A stretch of DNA of 6,532 bases from positions 1-6,532 of the forward strand of contig JAEZHO010000152.1 of the NCBI GenBank assembly GCA_023416545.1, written 5' to 3'. A program made the position numbers and the translations under genes. Shown here piece after piece: positions 1-5,779 of this stretch. The stretch comes from Pseudomonadota bacterium (GTDB taxonomy: Bacteria; Pseudomonadota; Alphaproteobacteria; Rhizobiales; Rhizobiaceae). Under the pieces are notes generated by a model. The model ran no database searches. It was not told the DNA's origin and saw only the letters and a program-made list of their open reading frames with translations. Positions within the stretch are counted from its first letter, which is position 1; the number at the start of each line of letters is the position of its first letter.

Positions 1-47
1 ACAAATCGCAGGCGTTCCTCCATAACCGAAATCTCTTTCCACGGCAT
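1..47 (-). CDS. IS481-family transposase, N-terminal fragment (continues beyond the left edge)
   Basis: Reading the minus strand from the ATG at 45-47 gives MPWKEISVMEERLRF before the window ends. This matches the start I know from rhizobial IS481-type transposases (MPWKE followed by a short spacer and ERLRFV), which continue into a helix-turn-helix and a DDE integrase core of about 350-400 residues that cut and join the element ends. A strong ribosome binding site, GGGAGGTG at 51-58, lies 3 bases before the ATG and supports the start. Only 15 codons are visible, so the catalytic domain cannot be checked and the element could be complete or decayed. The family call rests on recognition of this short N-terminus. 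Confidence 0.6.
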   Translation of the reverse strand, partial: MPWKEISVMEERLRF

Positions 48-121
48 CAACACCTCCCGCAAAACGGAAAGTGTTACCCATGTATCCGGTACGTTTCGTC
101 ACCTATCTCTCAGGTCGGGCA
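1..121 (-). mobile_element. End of an IS481-type insertion sequence (transposase-proximal terminus)
   Basis: The transposase start at 45-47 is preceded on the minus strand by about 74 bases with no gene, which fits the left terminal region of an IS481-family element. Reading minus from 121, the sequence opens TGCCCGACCTGAGAGATAGG, and a TG start is usual for this family's inverted repeats. The outer boundary near 121 is my estimate: the other terminus is outside the window, so neither the inverted repeat nor a target duplication can be confirmed. Confidence 0.45.
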
Positions 122-266
122 CGATTGCCCTCCACCATGCGATATCAAGCGTCAACTCAATCGCCAAATCGGTCATTCAGAGGTCGCGAGCAAGCTTCTG
201 AAAAACGCAATACTTACTGATGGGGCGTGGCCGCGGCATCGACAAGCATGACGCTTTCCAGACTGA
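122..266. other. Short non-coding stretch between the IS end and the reductase gene
   Basis: These 145 bases hold no convincing gene, no strong terminator and no tRNA-like fold. A minus-strand frame of 26 codons (ATG 174-176, TGA 99-101) starts here and runs into the presumed IS end. It has no clear ribosome binding site, so it is at most a gene start cut off by the insertion. The base composition is less GC-rich than in the operon to the right, which fits intergenic or remnant DNA. Confidence 0.4.
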
Positions 267-875
267 TCAGTAGCCCACGGTAAAGCGCTGGCGAACGTGC
301 ATCGGCGTCTCGATTTCGTCCGCAAGGGCGATGGCGTAGTCTTCGAACGATATGCTGCTACCGTTTTCGTTGGTCAGCAGTTGGTCCTGGCCCAGTCGGA
401 AGGTGCCGGTGCGCTCACCCGGCACGAATGCCGCCGATGGCGACAGGAAAGTCCACTCCAAGCCGGCTTCACCCTTTAGCTTGTTGAGGAAGTCCACGCC
501 GCCCTGCGCCTCGGTCTTGTAGATGGCCGGAAATTCTGGAGTGTCCACAAGAAGCTTGCCCGGTGCCACCTCGAGACTACCGGCACCTCCGACAACATAA
601 TAGCGACGCACGCCTGAGGCTTTGACAGCTGAGAGAAGCTTGTCCGGATCGCTTGCCGAGAAGTGAACCGAGCTGATGACGGCGTCGTGACCTTTGAGGG
701 TCTGCGCAAGATCATCGGTAGCCTCGATATCGCCGGCGACCGCAGTCACGCCCGGAAGGGAAGCAATCTTGGTCGGGTCGCGCGCGATGGCGGTTACAGA
801 ATGACCACGGCTCGAAAGCTCAGCGAGGATACGTGAGCCGACCTGACCAGAAGCGCCGATAAGTGCGATTTTCAT
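267..875 (-). CDS. NAD(P)-binding atypical SDR-type oxidoreductase (NAD(P)H-binding, YwnB/COG2910-like)
   Basis: This 202-residue protein is a single Rossmann domain of the NAD(P)H-binding (NmrA-like) group. The nucleotide-binding loop GASGQVG is at residues 7-13 at the end of the first strand. ARDPTK at 31-36 follows the second strand, with Arg32 placed to contact an NADP phosphate. GD at 48-49 and the strand DAVISSV at 64-70 follow in the usual order. The C-terminal part (LEWTFLSPSAAF, 139-150, then a GERTG loop) is typical of COG2910 proteins of about 205-215 residues, so the gene looks full length. The classical YxxxK catalytic pair is not evident, as in other atypical SDRs, so the reaction and substrate are unknown; quinone, flavin or redox-stress roles are possible. 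The ATG at 873-875 is chosen because AAGGA at 883-887 lies at suitable spacing. A dyad at 922-937 sits upstream and may be its operator. It appears to be a single-gene unit, separate from the sugar operon. Confidence 0.85.
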   Translation of the reverse strand: MKIALIGASGQVGSRILAELSSRGHSVTAIARDPTKIASLPGVTAVAGDIEATDDLAQTLKGHDAVISSVHFSASDPDKLLSAVKASGVRRYYVVGGAGSLEVAPGKLLVDTPEFPAIYKTEAQGGVDFLNKLKGEAGLEWTFLSPSAAFVPGERTGTFRLGQDQLLTNENGSSISFEDYAIALADEIETPMHVRQRFTVGY

Positions 876-882
876 GATTTGA

Positions 883-887
883 TCCTT
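883..887 (-). promoter_or_regulatory. Ribosome binding site of the SDR-type gene
   Basis: AAGGA on the minus strand, 7 bases before the ATG at 873-875. It fixes the start of the reductase gene. Confidence 0.6.
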
Positions 888-921
888 CGGTGGTTGGTTT
901 ACGCGGGGGCAGTCAGGTCTT

Positions 922-937
922 CTATTACTCCTAATAG
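922..937. promoter_or_regulatory. Dyad CTATTA-N4-TAATAG upstream of the SDR-type gene, candidate operator
   Basis: A perfect 6-bp inverted repeat with a 4-base centre (CTATTACTCCTAATAG) lies about 50 bases upstream of the reductase start, where a promoter is expected. It is AT-rich in a GC-rich setting, and TAATAG on the minus strand resembles a -10 box, although no good -35 box is evident. Genes of this reductase type are often controlled by HxlR- or MarR-type redox regulators that bind short dyads, but no regulator gene is visible in this window. The operator role is inferred from position and symmetry only. Confidence 0.35.
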
Positions 938-1069
938 GCGTTCGTGACCGTGACAGGGAATCTCGCCGTTGAGATCAATCGGCGTGTCGTCGATCACGGC
1001 CATCAGCTGCGGTGCGCCTCCAGTGCCGAGCTCATCCATAACGGGCCTGCGACGTTTCCATACGCTTGA

Positions 1070-1204
1070 GCGTGCGTTCGCGTAGCGCGGTATCGTCCGA
1101 AGCCGTTCGACAACGCCGTCATCGGTCAGTTCGAAGTCGTGTTCGGCAGCGACCACTTCTTCGTCCCGGACCTGTCGTGCCCGTCGACATGGCGGGCGAT
1201 CTGA
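1070..1204 (+). pseudogene. Possible gene remnant on the plus strand, unrecognised
   Basis: A 44-codon open stretch in one plus-strand frame, between TGA at 1067-1069 and TGA at 1202-1204, has base composition typical of real genes in GC-rich bacteria. My hand count gives about 61% GC at first, 48% at second and 84% at third codon positions. The product includes FDNAVIGQFEVVFGSDHFF and ends STWRAI. There is no start codon with a ribosome binding site in front of it. The same frame is also open before the TGA, back to a GTG at 943-945, which suggests an older gene of about 87 codons broken by TGA at 1067. I do not recognise the family. The opposite strand is open too, so this may be chance. 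Confidence 0.25.
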
Positions 1205-1236
1205 ACGGCATGGGCGACATCCAATACGCACCAATC

Positions 1237-1263
1237 CTATACTGGCCCATCGGTCTAGTATAG
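1237..1263. promoter_or_regulatory. 27-bp imperfect dyad CTATACTGG-N9-CTAGTATAG, candidate regulator site
   Basis: Nine-base arms at 1237-1245 and 1255-1263 pair with one mismatch around a 9-base centre. Both arms contain TATACT or its complement, so the site also carries a -10-like box on each strand. On the plus strand, GCGACA at 1214-1219 lies 18 bases before TATACT at 1238-1243 and gives a passable promoter. No intact gene follows on either side, so this may be a leftover promoter/operator of a lost gene, perhaps a regulator of the sugar operon. That role is an inference. Confidence 0.3.
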
Positions 1264-1406
1264 CATATCGGGAGTGTCGGCCCTTCGCGGAAAATTCGCC
1301 GCTGGTCAACCCGGTCATACCCGGGCACTGTCCTCGACCACCGCGACCGCTCAGGGAGCGCAGCGAGCCGTAGCCCACCCAGCACAGGCCATTAGCGACT
1401 GGCCGG

Positions 1407-2315
1407 CTAGATGCCCCTGACCGCAAGATAGACAGCGTAGAGGCTCTTGCTGGCGGTGATGAAGAGGCGGTTGCGGCGGGGGCCGCCGAAGGCGACGTTG
1501 GCCACGGTTTCCGGCACCAGGATCTTCCCCAGCAGGTCGCCCTCAGGGGAGAAGCAGTGGACACCGTCGCCGGCGCTCGTCCAGACGTTTCCGAGGACGT
1601 CCACCCGCAGCCCGTCCGGCAGGCCGTTGTCGATATCACAGAGGACGCGCCCGTTGGAGAGCGTCCCCTGCCCGTCGACATCGAAGGCCCTGATGTGCCG
1701 GGGCGCCTTCGGGTCGTGGCTGGAGGAAGAGTCCGCGACGTAGAGTACCGTCTCGTCCGGAGAAAATGCGAGACCGTTCGGCTGGCCGAAATCGGTCACC
1801 ACGGCGGTCAGGCTGCCGCTCTTCGCATCCAGCCGGTAGACGTTGCGGGTCGGCTGCTCGGGCGTCGCCTCGAAACCTTCGTAGTCGGAAAGAATGCCGT
1901 AGGTGGGGTCGGTGAACCATATAGTGTCGTCCGACCGCACGACAACGTCGTTGGGAGAGTTCAGCCGCCCGTCGCGGAAACGATCGGCGAGAACGGTCAG
2001 AGACCCGTCGAATTCCGTCCGGGTCACGCGGCGTCCCCCGTGCTCGCAGGAGACGAGCCGGCCCTGGCGGTCGCGGGTATTGCCGTTGACGAAGTTGGAC
2101 GGCGACCGGAAGACGGACACACCGCCGCCCTCCACCCATCGCAGCATCCGCTGGTTGGGAATGTCGCTGAAGATCAGGCACTGCATGTCCGCGAACCAGA
2201 CGGGTCCTTCCGCCCAGCGGCAGCCCCCGTAGAGCTGCTCCAGGTCTGAACTTCCGACCGTCAGCCGGCGGAACCGCTCGTCATGGATTTCGTAGATCGC
2301 CGCTGGCTTTCCCAT
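1407..2315 (-). CDS. SMP-30/gluconolactonase (LRE) family lactonase
   Basis: This 302-residue cytoplasmic protein is a six-bladed beta-propeller lactonase of the SMP-30/gluconolactonase family, which opens sugar lactones to the free acids with one divalent metal ion. The expected metal ligands are all present: Glu36 in EGPVW, Asn122 in SPNDV, Asn180 in QPNGLAF and Asp234 in GLPDGL. They correspond to Glu18, Asn103, Asn154 and Asp204 of human SMP-30. The conserved WFTDPTYG (133-140) and YVADSS (192-197) strands are there as well. The length is normal for the family and there is no signal peptide. The ATG at 2313-2315 lies 28 bases after the permease stop, with only a weak ribosome binding site (GGA) and a TAA upstream in frame. 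As last gene of the ABC operon it probably hydrolyses a lactone formed from the imported sugar. Gluconolactone, xylonolactone, arabinonolactone or another lactone are all possible. Confidence 0.9.
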   Translation of the reverse strand: MGKPAAIYEIHDERFRRLTVGSSDLEQLYGGCRWAEGPVWFADMQCLIFSDIPNQRMLRWVEGGGVSVFRSPSNFVNGNTRDRQGRLVSCEHGGRRVTRTEFDGSLTVLADRFRDGRLNSPNDVVVRSDDTIWFTDPTYGILSDYEGFEATPEQPTRNVYRLDAKSGSLTAVVTDFGQPNGLAFSPDETVLYVADSSSSHDPKAPRHIRAFDVDGQGTLSNGRVLCDIDNGLPDGLRVDVLGNVWTSAGDGVHCFSPEGDLLGKILVPETVANVAFGGPRRNRLFITASKSLYAVYLAVRGI

Positions 2316-2343
2316 GCGTGTTGTCCATTGCTTTGATTAGGGG

Positions 2344-3222
2344 TTACCGCGCGGCCTGCTTGCCGCCCGCGGCGAGTATCACGCCGATGATGATGAGGCC
2401 CGTCAGGATGAGGCGGACGCCGGCGCCGAAGCCATAGGTATTGAGCATCGAGACGACGAGGAACATGAAGAGGGATGCGCCCCATATCCCCGGGACGTTG
2501 GAATTGCCGCCGGCGACCGCCGTGCCGCCGATCACCACGACGGCGATCGACATCAGCAGATATTCCGCGCCCATATTGAGGGCTGCCCCGCCCGAAAAGC
2601 TCGCCAGCAGGTAGCCGCATAACGAGGCGAGGACGGCGCAGAGGACATAGGTGACGAAGCGCGTTCCATCGACGGGAATGCCGGCCATCCTGGCTGCGAA
2701 CGGGCTCTGCCCGATGGCGGAAATCCAGCGGCCGTAGATGGTCCGCTCGAGCAGGAACCAGGCGGCGACCGAGAGCGCCCCGGCAACGATGGCGACGTTC
2801 GGGACGCCGAACGTGTATGAGGTGGTGAAATCCGACAACGCCTGCGGAGGCTTGATGCGCAGCCCGCGATTTGTCCAGATGGCGCAGGACTGCACGATGA
2901 AGCTCATCGACAGGGTGGCGATGATCGGCGGAATACGCAGGAGCTTGATGAGGGCGAAGTTTCCGATCCCGACGCCGATGCCGAGCCCGATCGCAACGAT
3001 CAGGCCGATCAAGATCATGCCGTCCTGCACCTCCATGATCTTGAGGGCGATGGTTCCGGAAAGGGTCATGGTGGCGGGAACGGAAAGATCGATATTGCCC
3101 GGGCCAAGCGTGATCACGAACATCTGGCCGATGCCGACGACGATCGAGAACGCCGCGAAGGTCAGCGCCGCCTGCGTCAGCCCGAGGGAACTCGAGCCTC
3201 CGGTGAAGAGGACGGTGACCAC
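2344..3222 (-). CDS. Sugar ABC transporter permease, RbsC type (permease 2; 5' end cut by an in-frame stop)
   Basis: The open frame from the GTG at 3220-3222 encodes 292 residues of a very hydrophobic inner-membrane protein of the RbsC family, one half of the channel of a CUT2-type sugar importer. Family marks are GPGNIDLSVPA at 40-50, the cytoplasmic coupling loop GQSPFAARMAGIP at 171-183, and IGGTAVAGGNSNVPG at 231-245, with about eight to ten membrane helices. This GTG is unlikely to be the original start: it falls inside the first helix and has no good ribosome binding site. The same frame continues upstream to a TTG at 3289-3291 but is stopped by TAG at 3250-3252 (see the separate entry). 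With that part the protein would be 315 residues, close to the 313 of permease 1. It probably forms a heterodimer with permease 1. Whether a working protein is made is uncertain. Confidence 0.8.
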   Translation of the reverse strand: MVTVLFTGGSSSLGLTQAALTFAAFSIVVGIGQMFVITLGPGNIDLSVPATMTLSGTIALKIMEVQDGMILIGLIVAIGLGIGVGIGNFALIKLLRIPPIIATLSMSFIVQSCAIWTNRGLRIKPPQALSDFTTSYTFGVPNVAIVAGALSVAAWFLLERTIYGRWISAIGQSPFAARMAGIPVDGTRFVTYVLCAVLASLCGYLLASFSGGAALNMGAEYLLMSIAVVVIGGTAVAGGNSNVPGIWGASLFMFLVVSMLNTYGFGAGVRLILTGLIIIGVILAAGGKQAAR

Positions 3223-3291
3223 CCAGACAATGATCGCCGCCGCAAACGACTAGATCCACGGCTTGCCGGAAAGGCTGCTCAACGTGGTCAA
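3223..3291 (-). pseudogene. Original 5' end of permease 2, interrupted by TAG at codon 14
   Basis: In the permease 2 frame, TTG at 3289-3291 overlaps the stop of permease 1 (TTGA, 3288-3291) and is preceded by a good ribosome binding site, GGGAGAAGG, four bases away. It would encode MTTLSSLSGKPWI, then TAG at 3250-3252, then SFAAAIIVW leading straight into the hydrophobic start of the long frame. The protein-like residues on both sides and the exact 4-base overlap show that this was the real start. The stop could come from TGG (Trp) or CAG (Gln) by a single transition. No ATG, GTG or TTG lies between the TAG and the GTG at 3222, so re-initiation would lose half of the first membrane helix. 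A sequencing error or suppression of the stop is also possible. Confidence 0.7.
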
Positions 3292-4229
3292 TGCACCTTC
3301 TCCCGCTTTTCCATCCGGTTCAATGCAAGCCGCATCGCAAGCACGATGATCAGGATCGCGCCTTGTGCGCCGATCTGCCAGTCAGGAGAGATGCGCACGA
3401 AGGAGAGGAAGGATCCGGCAAGGGTCAGGGTGAGCGCGCCGATGACGGCCCCGACCGGCGACACACGCCCTCCGACGAACTCGCCGCCGCCGAGGATGAC
3501 CCCGGCAATCGACAGCAGCGTGTATCGAAGCGCGATGTTGGCATCCGCCGACGTGGTCAGCCCCACCAGCGCGATCCCTGCGAGCACCGCAAAGAGGCCG
3601 GCGAGCGCATAGGCGCCCGCGCGGATGCCGATCACCGACCACCCGGCCCTTTCGACCGAGCGCATGTTGCCCCCGACGCCCCGGATGAGCACGCCGAATG
3701 TGGAGCGCATGACGAGAAGATGGGTGAGGACGGCAATGACCAGACTGGCGAGGATCGCCATCGGCATGAAATGCGGCTTCGCCGTCATCAGCGCCTGGGC
3801 CCATTCCGGCGCGGTTCCTCCCGGGGACGGCAGAATGAGCACGGCAAGGCCCGCCCAGACGAAGCTCATTCCGAGCGTCACGACGATCGAGGGCAGTTGC
3901 CGGATGTGTATGATCACCCCGAGCGCGGCGTAGACGGCAATGGCGCCCACCAGGATCAGTATCCCGATCGCCGGCGAGGCCTGCAGGAAGGTAGCGGCAA
4001 CGCAGGCACAGAAGCTGACGAACGCGCCCATGGACAGGTCGAGATCGTTGACCGCCATGACGAGCATCTGCGCCACGGTCGCGAGCGCGATCGGCACGGC
4101 GAGGTTGAACAAGAGGTTCAGCCCCGTATAGGTCATCGCCCGCGGCTGCATGTAGAAGACTGCCGCGAGAAGAACGGCAAGGGAGGCCGCCGGCAGGATG
4201 GTCCTTATGGCGCCCGAGGAGAGCTTCAT
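3288..4229 (-). CDS. Sugar ABC transporter permease, RbsC type (permease 1)
   Basis: This 313-residue integral inner-membrane protein belongs to the RbsC/XylH/MglC permease family (BPD_transp_2) and should form the sugar channel together with permease 2. About nine to ten hydrophobic segments are visible, the first at about residues 10-28. Family marks are NDLDLSMGAFVSF at 61-73, RQLPSIVVTLGMSF at 110-123, the cytoplasmic loop GGNMRSVERAGW at 186-197 that contacts the ATPase, and GGGEFVGGRVSPVGAVIGA at 247-265. The length is normal. The ATG at 4227-4229 overlaps the ATPase stop by ATGA, and GGAGGTG within the last ATPase codons, seven bases before it, makes a strong ribosome binding site, so the two genes are probably translationally coupled. 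It ends in a charged tail (MEKREKVH). The substrate cannot be told from the sequence. Confidence 0.92.
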   Translation of the reverse strand: MKLSSGAIRTILPAASLAVLLAAVFYMQPRAMTYTGLNLLFNLAVPIALATVAQMLVMAVNDLDLSMGAFVSFCACVAATFLQASPAIGILILVGAIAVYAALGVIIHIRQLPSIVVTLGMSFVWAGLAVLILPSPGGTAPEWAQALMTAKPHFMPMAILASLVIAVLTHLLVMRSTFGVLIRGVGGNMRSVERAGWSVIGIRAGAYALAGLFAVLAGIALVGLTTSADANIALRYTLLSIAGVILGGGEFVGGRVSPVGAVIGALTLTLAGSFLSFVRISPDWQIGAQGAILIIVLAMRLALNRMEKREKVH

Positions 4230-5689
4230 GCCGCTTCACCTCCGGAGAAGGAGGCAGCCAGCACATTCGCCTCGCTGACATCCTCGCCGCCGAGATGGGC
4301 CGCGATCTGGCCGTCGCGGAACACGTAGACCCGGTCGCAGAGGCAGATTTCGTCCATCTCGGTCGAATACCAGATGAAGGTGCGGCCGCTCCCGGCCTCA
4401 GAGCGAAGGATGTCGTAGACCTCCTGCTTGGTGCCGATATCCACGCCGCGCATCGGGTCGTCCATGAGGACCACCCTGGCCGACGTGGCGAGAGCTCGGG
4501 CGAAGAGAACCTTCTGCTGGTTTCCGCCCGAAAGGGAAAGAATGGGATTTTCCATGTTCGGCGTGCGTATCTCGATCCGCTTCTTCCAGCCCTCACTGAT
4601 CCGATCTTCCTGCCGCGTGTCGATCACGTTGCGCGAGGAAAGGGCCTTCAGCGAGGAAATGCTGAGGTTCTTCAGTATGCTCCAGAGCGGGAACGTGCCG
4701 TTCAGCCCGCGGTCCCCGGCGACGAATGCCATCTTCGGCTCGTGCATCGGAAGCCAGTTGCTGTTTGCGGAGAGATAGAGATCGAGAAGCGCCTGGGTCT
4801 GGCCGTGCCCGCCAAGCCCCGCGAGACCGATGATCTCACCCTCGAAGGCCTCGAGCCGCATGTCGGAACCGAGAGAAGCGGGAACGGAGAGGACCGGCGC
4901 TGACCGCTCGCGAACGGAAATATGCTTCCCGGCGCGCTTCCGCACCACGCTTCCCATCGTCTCGACAAGCCGGCGCGTATCGAATTCATCCGCGGCCCTG
5001 TCGGCCACCACCTTGCCGTCCTTCATCACGACGATGCGGTCCGAGGTGGAAAGGATCTCTCCCAGGATGTGGGAGATCAGGAGAACGGAGCCCCCGGAAC
5101 CGACGTAGCGGCGAACGTAGGCCATGAGCTGCCCGGCAAGCCCTGCATCCAGCGAAGAGGTAGGCTCGTCCAGGATGACGAGCTTCGGGGGCGCCGAGAC
5201 GGCTGCGAAGTTGATCGCGATCTCGACCATCTGCCGTTCGGCAATGCCGAGATCCTCGACCACGCTGCCGCAATCGATCCCGTGGCCCGGGAAGATTTCC
5301 GCAAGCTGGCGGCTGACCAGGTCGAGGCCGCGCCTTCGCCAGCCGGCACCGCCAAGATCGCCGTGCATGATGCGAGCGTTCTCGGCGATCGTGAGGTTCG
5401 GGCAGAGCGAGAGCTCCTGGAATACGCAACGCACGCCGTTCGCCCGGGCGCGGGCAATGCCGTGGAGCCCGGCCTCGCCGGCATAGGCGACGCTCCCCTC
5501 CTGCGGGGAAAGCGCCCCATTGATCACGTTGACGATGGTGGACTTGCCGGCGCCGTTGTGGCCGACCAGCCCGACGCATTCCCCGCCGCGGATCACCAGG
5601 TCGGCGCCGTCCAGCGCCTTCACGGCACCGAAGGCCACCTTGACGCCTCGGGCCGCCACGACCTCTTGATTGAACACTGCCTTATCCAT
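4226..5689 (-). CDS. Sugar ABC transporter ATP-binding protein with two fused ATPase domains (RbsA/MglA type)
   Basis: This 487-residue cytoplasmic ATPase powers the importer and has the two-domain layout of RbsA, MglA and XylG. The first domain has Walker A GHNGAGKST at 43-51, Q-loop Gln91, a degenerate signature LGIAERQMVEIA at 147-158, Walker B KLVILDEP at 169-176, and the H-loop ISH with His207. The second domain has no true Walker A (GLGGHGQTQ at 291-299), which is usual for this family. It keeps a full signature LSLSGGNQQK at 384-393 and has Walker B VVLMDDP at 406-412, with Asp411 where the catalytic Glu normally stands. YSTE at 441-444 replaces the H-loop histidine. Hydrolysis therefore probably depends on one competent site made of the first Walker A/B and the second signature. 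The length is slightly under the usual 500. The ATG at 5687-5689 has only a weak ribosome binding site, and a hairpin lies between it and the binding-protein gene, both pointing to lower output than for the binding protein. Confidence 0.93.
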   Translation of the reverse strand: MDKAVFNQEVVAARGVKVAFGAVKALDGADLVIRGGECVGLVGHNGAGKSTIVNVINGALSPQEGSVAYAGEAGLHGIARARANGVRCVFQELSLCPNLTIAENARIMHGDLGGAGWRRRGLDLVSRQLAEIFPGHGIDCGSVVEDLGIAERQMVEIAINFAAVSAPPKLVILDEPTSSLDAGLAGQLMAYVRRYVGSGGSVLLISHILGEILSTSDRIVVMKDGKVVADRAADEFDTRRLVETMGSVVRKRAGKHISVRERSAPVLSVPASLGSDMRLEAFEGEIIGLAGLGGHGQTQALLDLYLSANSNWLPMHEPKMAFVAGDRGLNGTFPLWSILKNLSISSLKALSSRNVIDTRQEDRISEGWKKRIEIRTPNMENPILSLSGGNQQKVLFARALATSARVVLMDDPMRGVDIGTKQEVYDILRSEAGSGRTFIWYSTEMDEICLCDRVYVFRDGQIAAHLGGEDVSEANVLAASFSGGEAA

Positions 5690-5725
5690 GGAGATGCTGT
5701 TCTGCCCCAGCGGTTCGCGACAAAG

Positions 5726-5760
5726 GCACCGGATGCGGCTTGATCGCCCGCATCCGGTGC
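5726..5760 (-). terminator. Perfect 13-bp hairpin between binding-protein and ATPase genes (attenuator or mRNA-stabilising element)
   Basis: GCACCGGATGCGG at 5726-5738 pairs perfectly with CCGCATCCGGTGC at 5748-5760 around a 9-base loop. It is GC-rich and lies 20 bases after the binding-protein stop and 37 bases before the ATPase start. On the minus strand it is followed by C, TTT and then G, which is too short a T-run for efficient intrinsic termination. In comparable operons such hairpins protect the 3' end of the abundant binding-protein mRNA and let only part of the transcripts reach the membrane genes. That role is inferred from position and structure. Confidence 0.6.
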
Positions 5761-5779
5761 GGAAGGTGGAGCCCTGCTC

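Larger units (their letters stand above)
876..1406. other. 531-bp region without an intact gene, between the reductase and the lactonase
   Basis: No frame here reads as a recognisable complete protein. A long minus-strand frame ends at 899 and runs without a stop into the lactonase gene to 1681, but over the lactonase it is plainly a shadow of that gene and its remaining 90 or so codons match no family I know. The region contains the dyads at 922-937 and 1237-1263, a plus-strand gene-like fragment at 1070-1204, and weak hairpins at 1310-1325 (stem CCCGG/CCGGG) and 1387-1404 (stem GGCCA/TGGCC, directly after the lactonase stop). The last could be a weak end-of-operon structure, but it lacks a T-run. 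Overall the region looks like promoter DNA plus decayed sequence. Confidence 0.5.

Noticed and set aside
99..176. A 26-codon minus-strand frame near the IS end
   Set aside because: No ribosome binding site, very short, and it ends inside the presumed IS terminus. It is kept only as a possible truncated gene start within a finding.
1310..1325. Hairpin CCCGG-N6-CCGGG
   Set aside because: A 5-bp stem without a T-run is expected by chance in GC-rich DNA.
899..1681. A 260-codon minus-strand open frame overlapping the lactonase gene
   Set aside because: Its first third is a shadow of the lactonase in another frame, with Ser/Arg/Ala-rich low-complexity residues. The last 90 or so codons match no family I know, and codon-position composition there favours the plus strand. 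The start codon is not credible.
1557..2249. A 230-codon plus-strand frame opposite the lactonase
   Set aside because: It is antisense to a strongly supported gene with all metal ligands in place. Its own product shows no recognisable domain.
3291..4328. A 345-codon plus-strand frame opposite permease 1
   Set aside because: Its product is rich in Arg, His, Asp and Glu, as expected for the complement of a hydrophobic membrane gene. There is no ribosome binding site and no known domain.
4922..5743. A 273-codon plus-strand frame opposite the ATPase
   Set aside because: It is antisense to a gene with complete Walker and signature motifs and is rich in Asp, His and Arg, typical of a mirror frame in GC-rich DNA.
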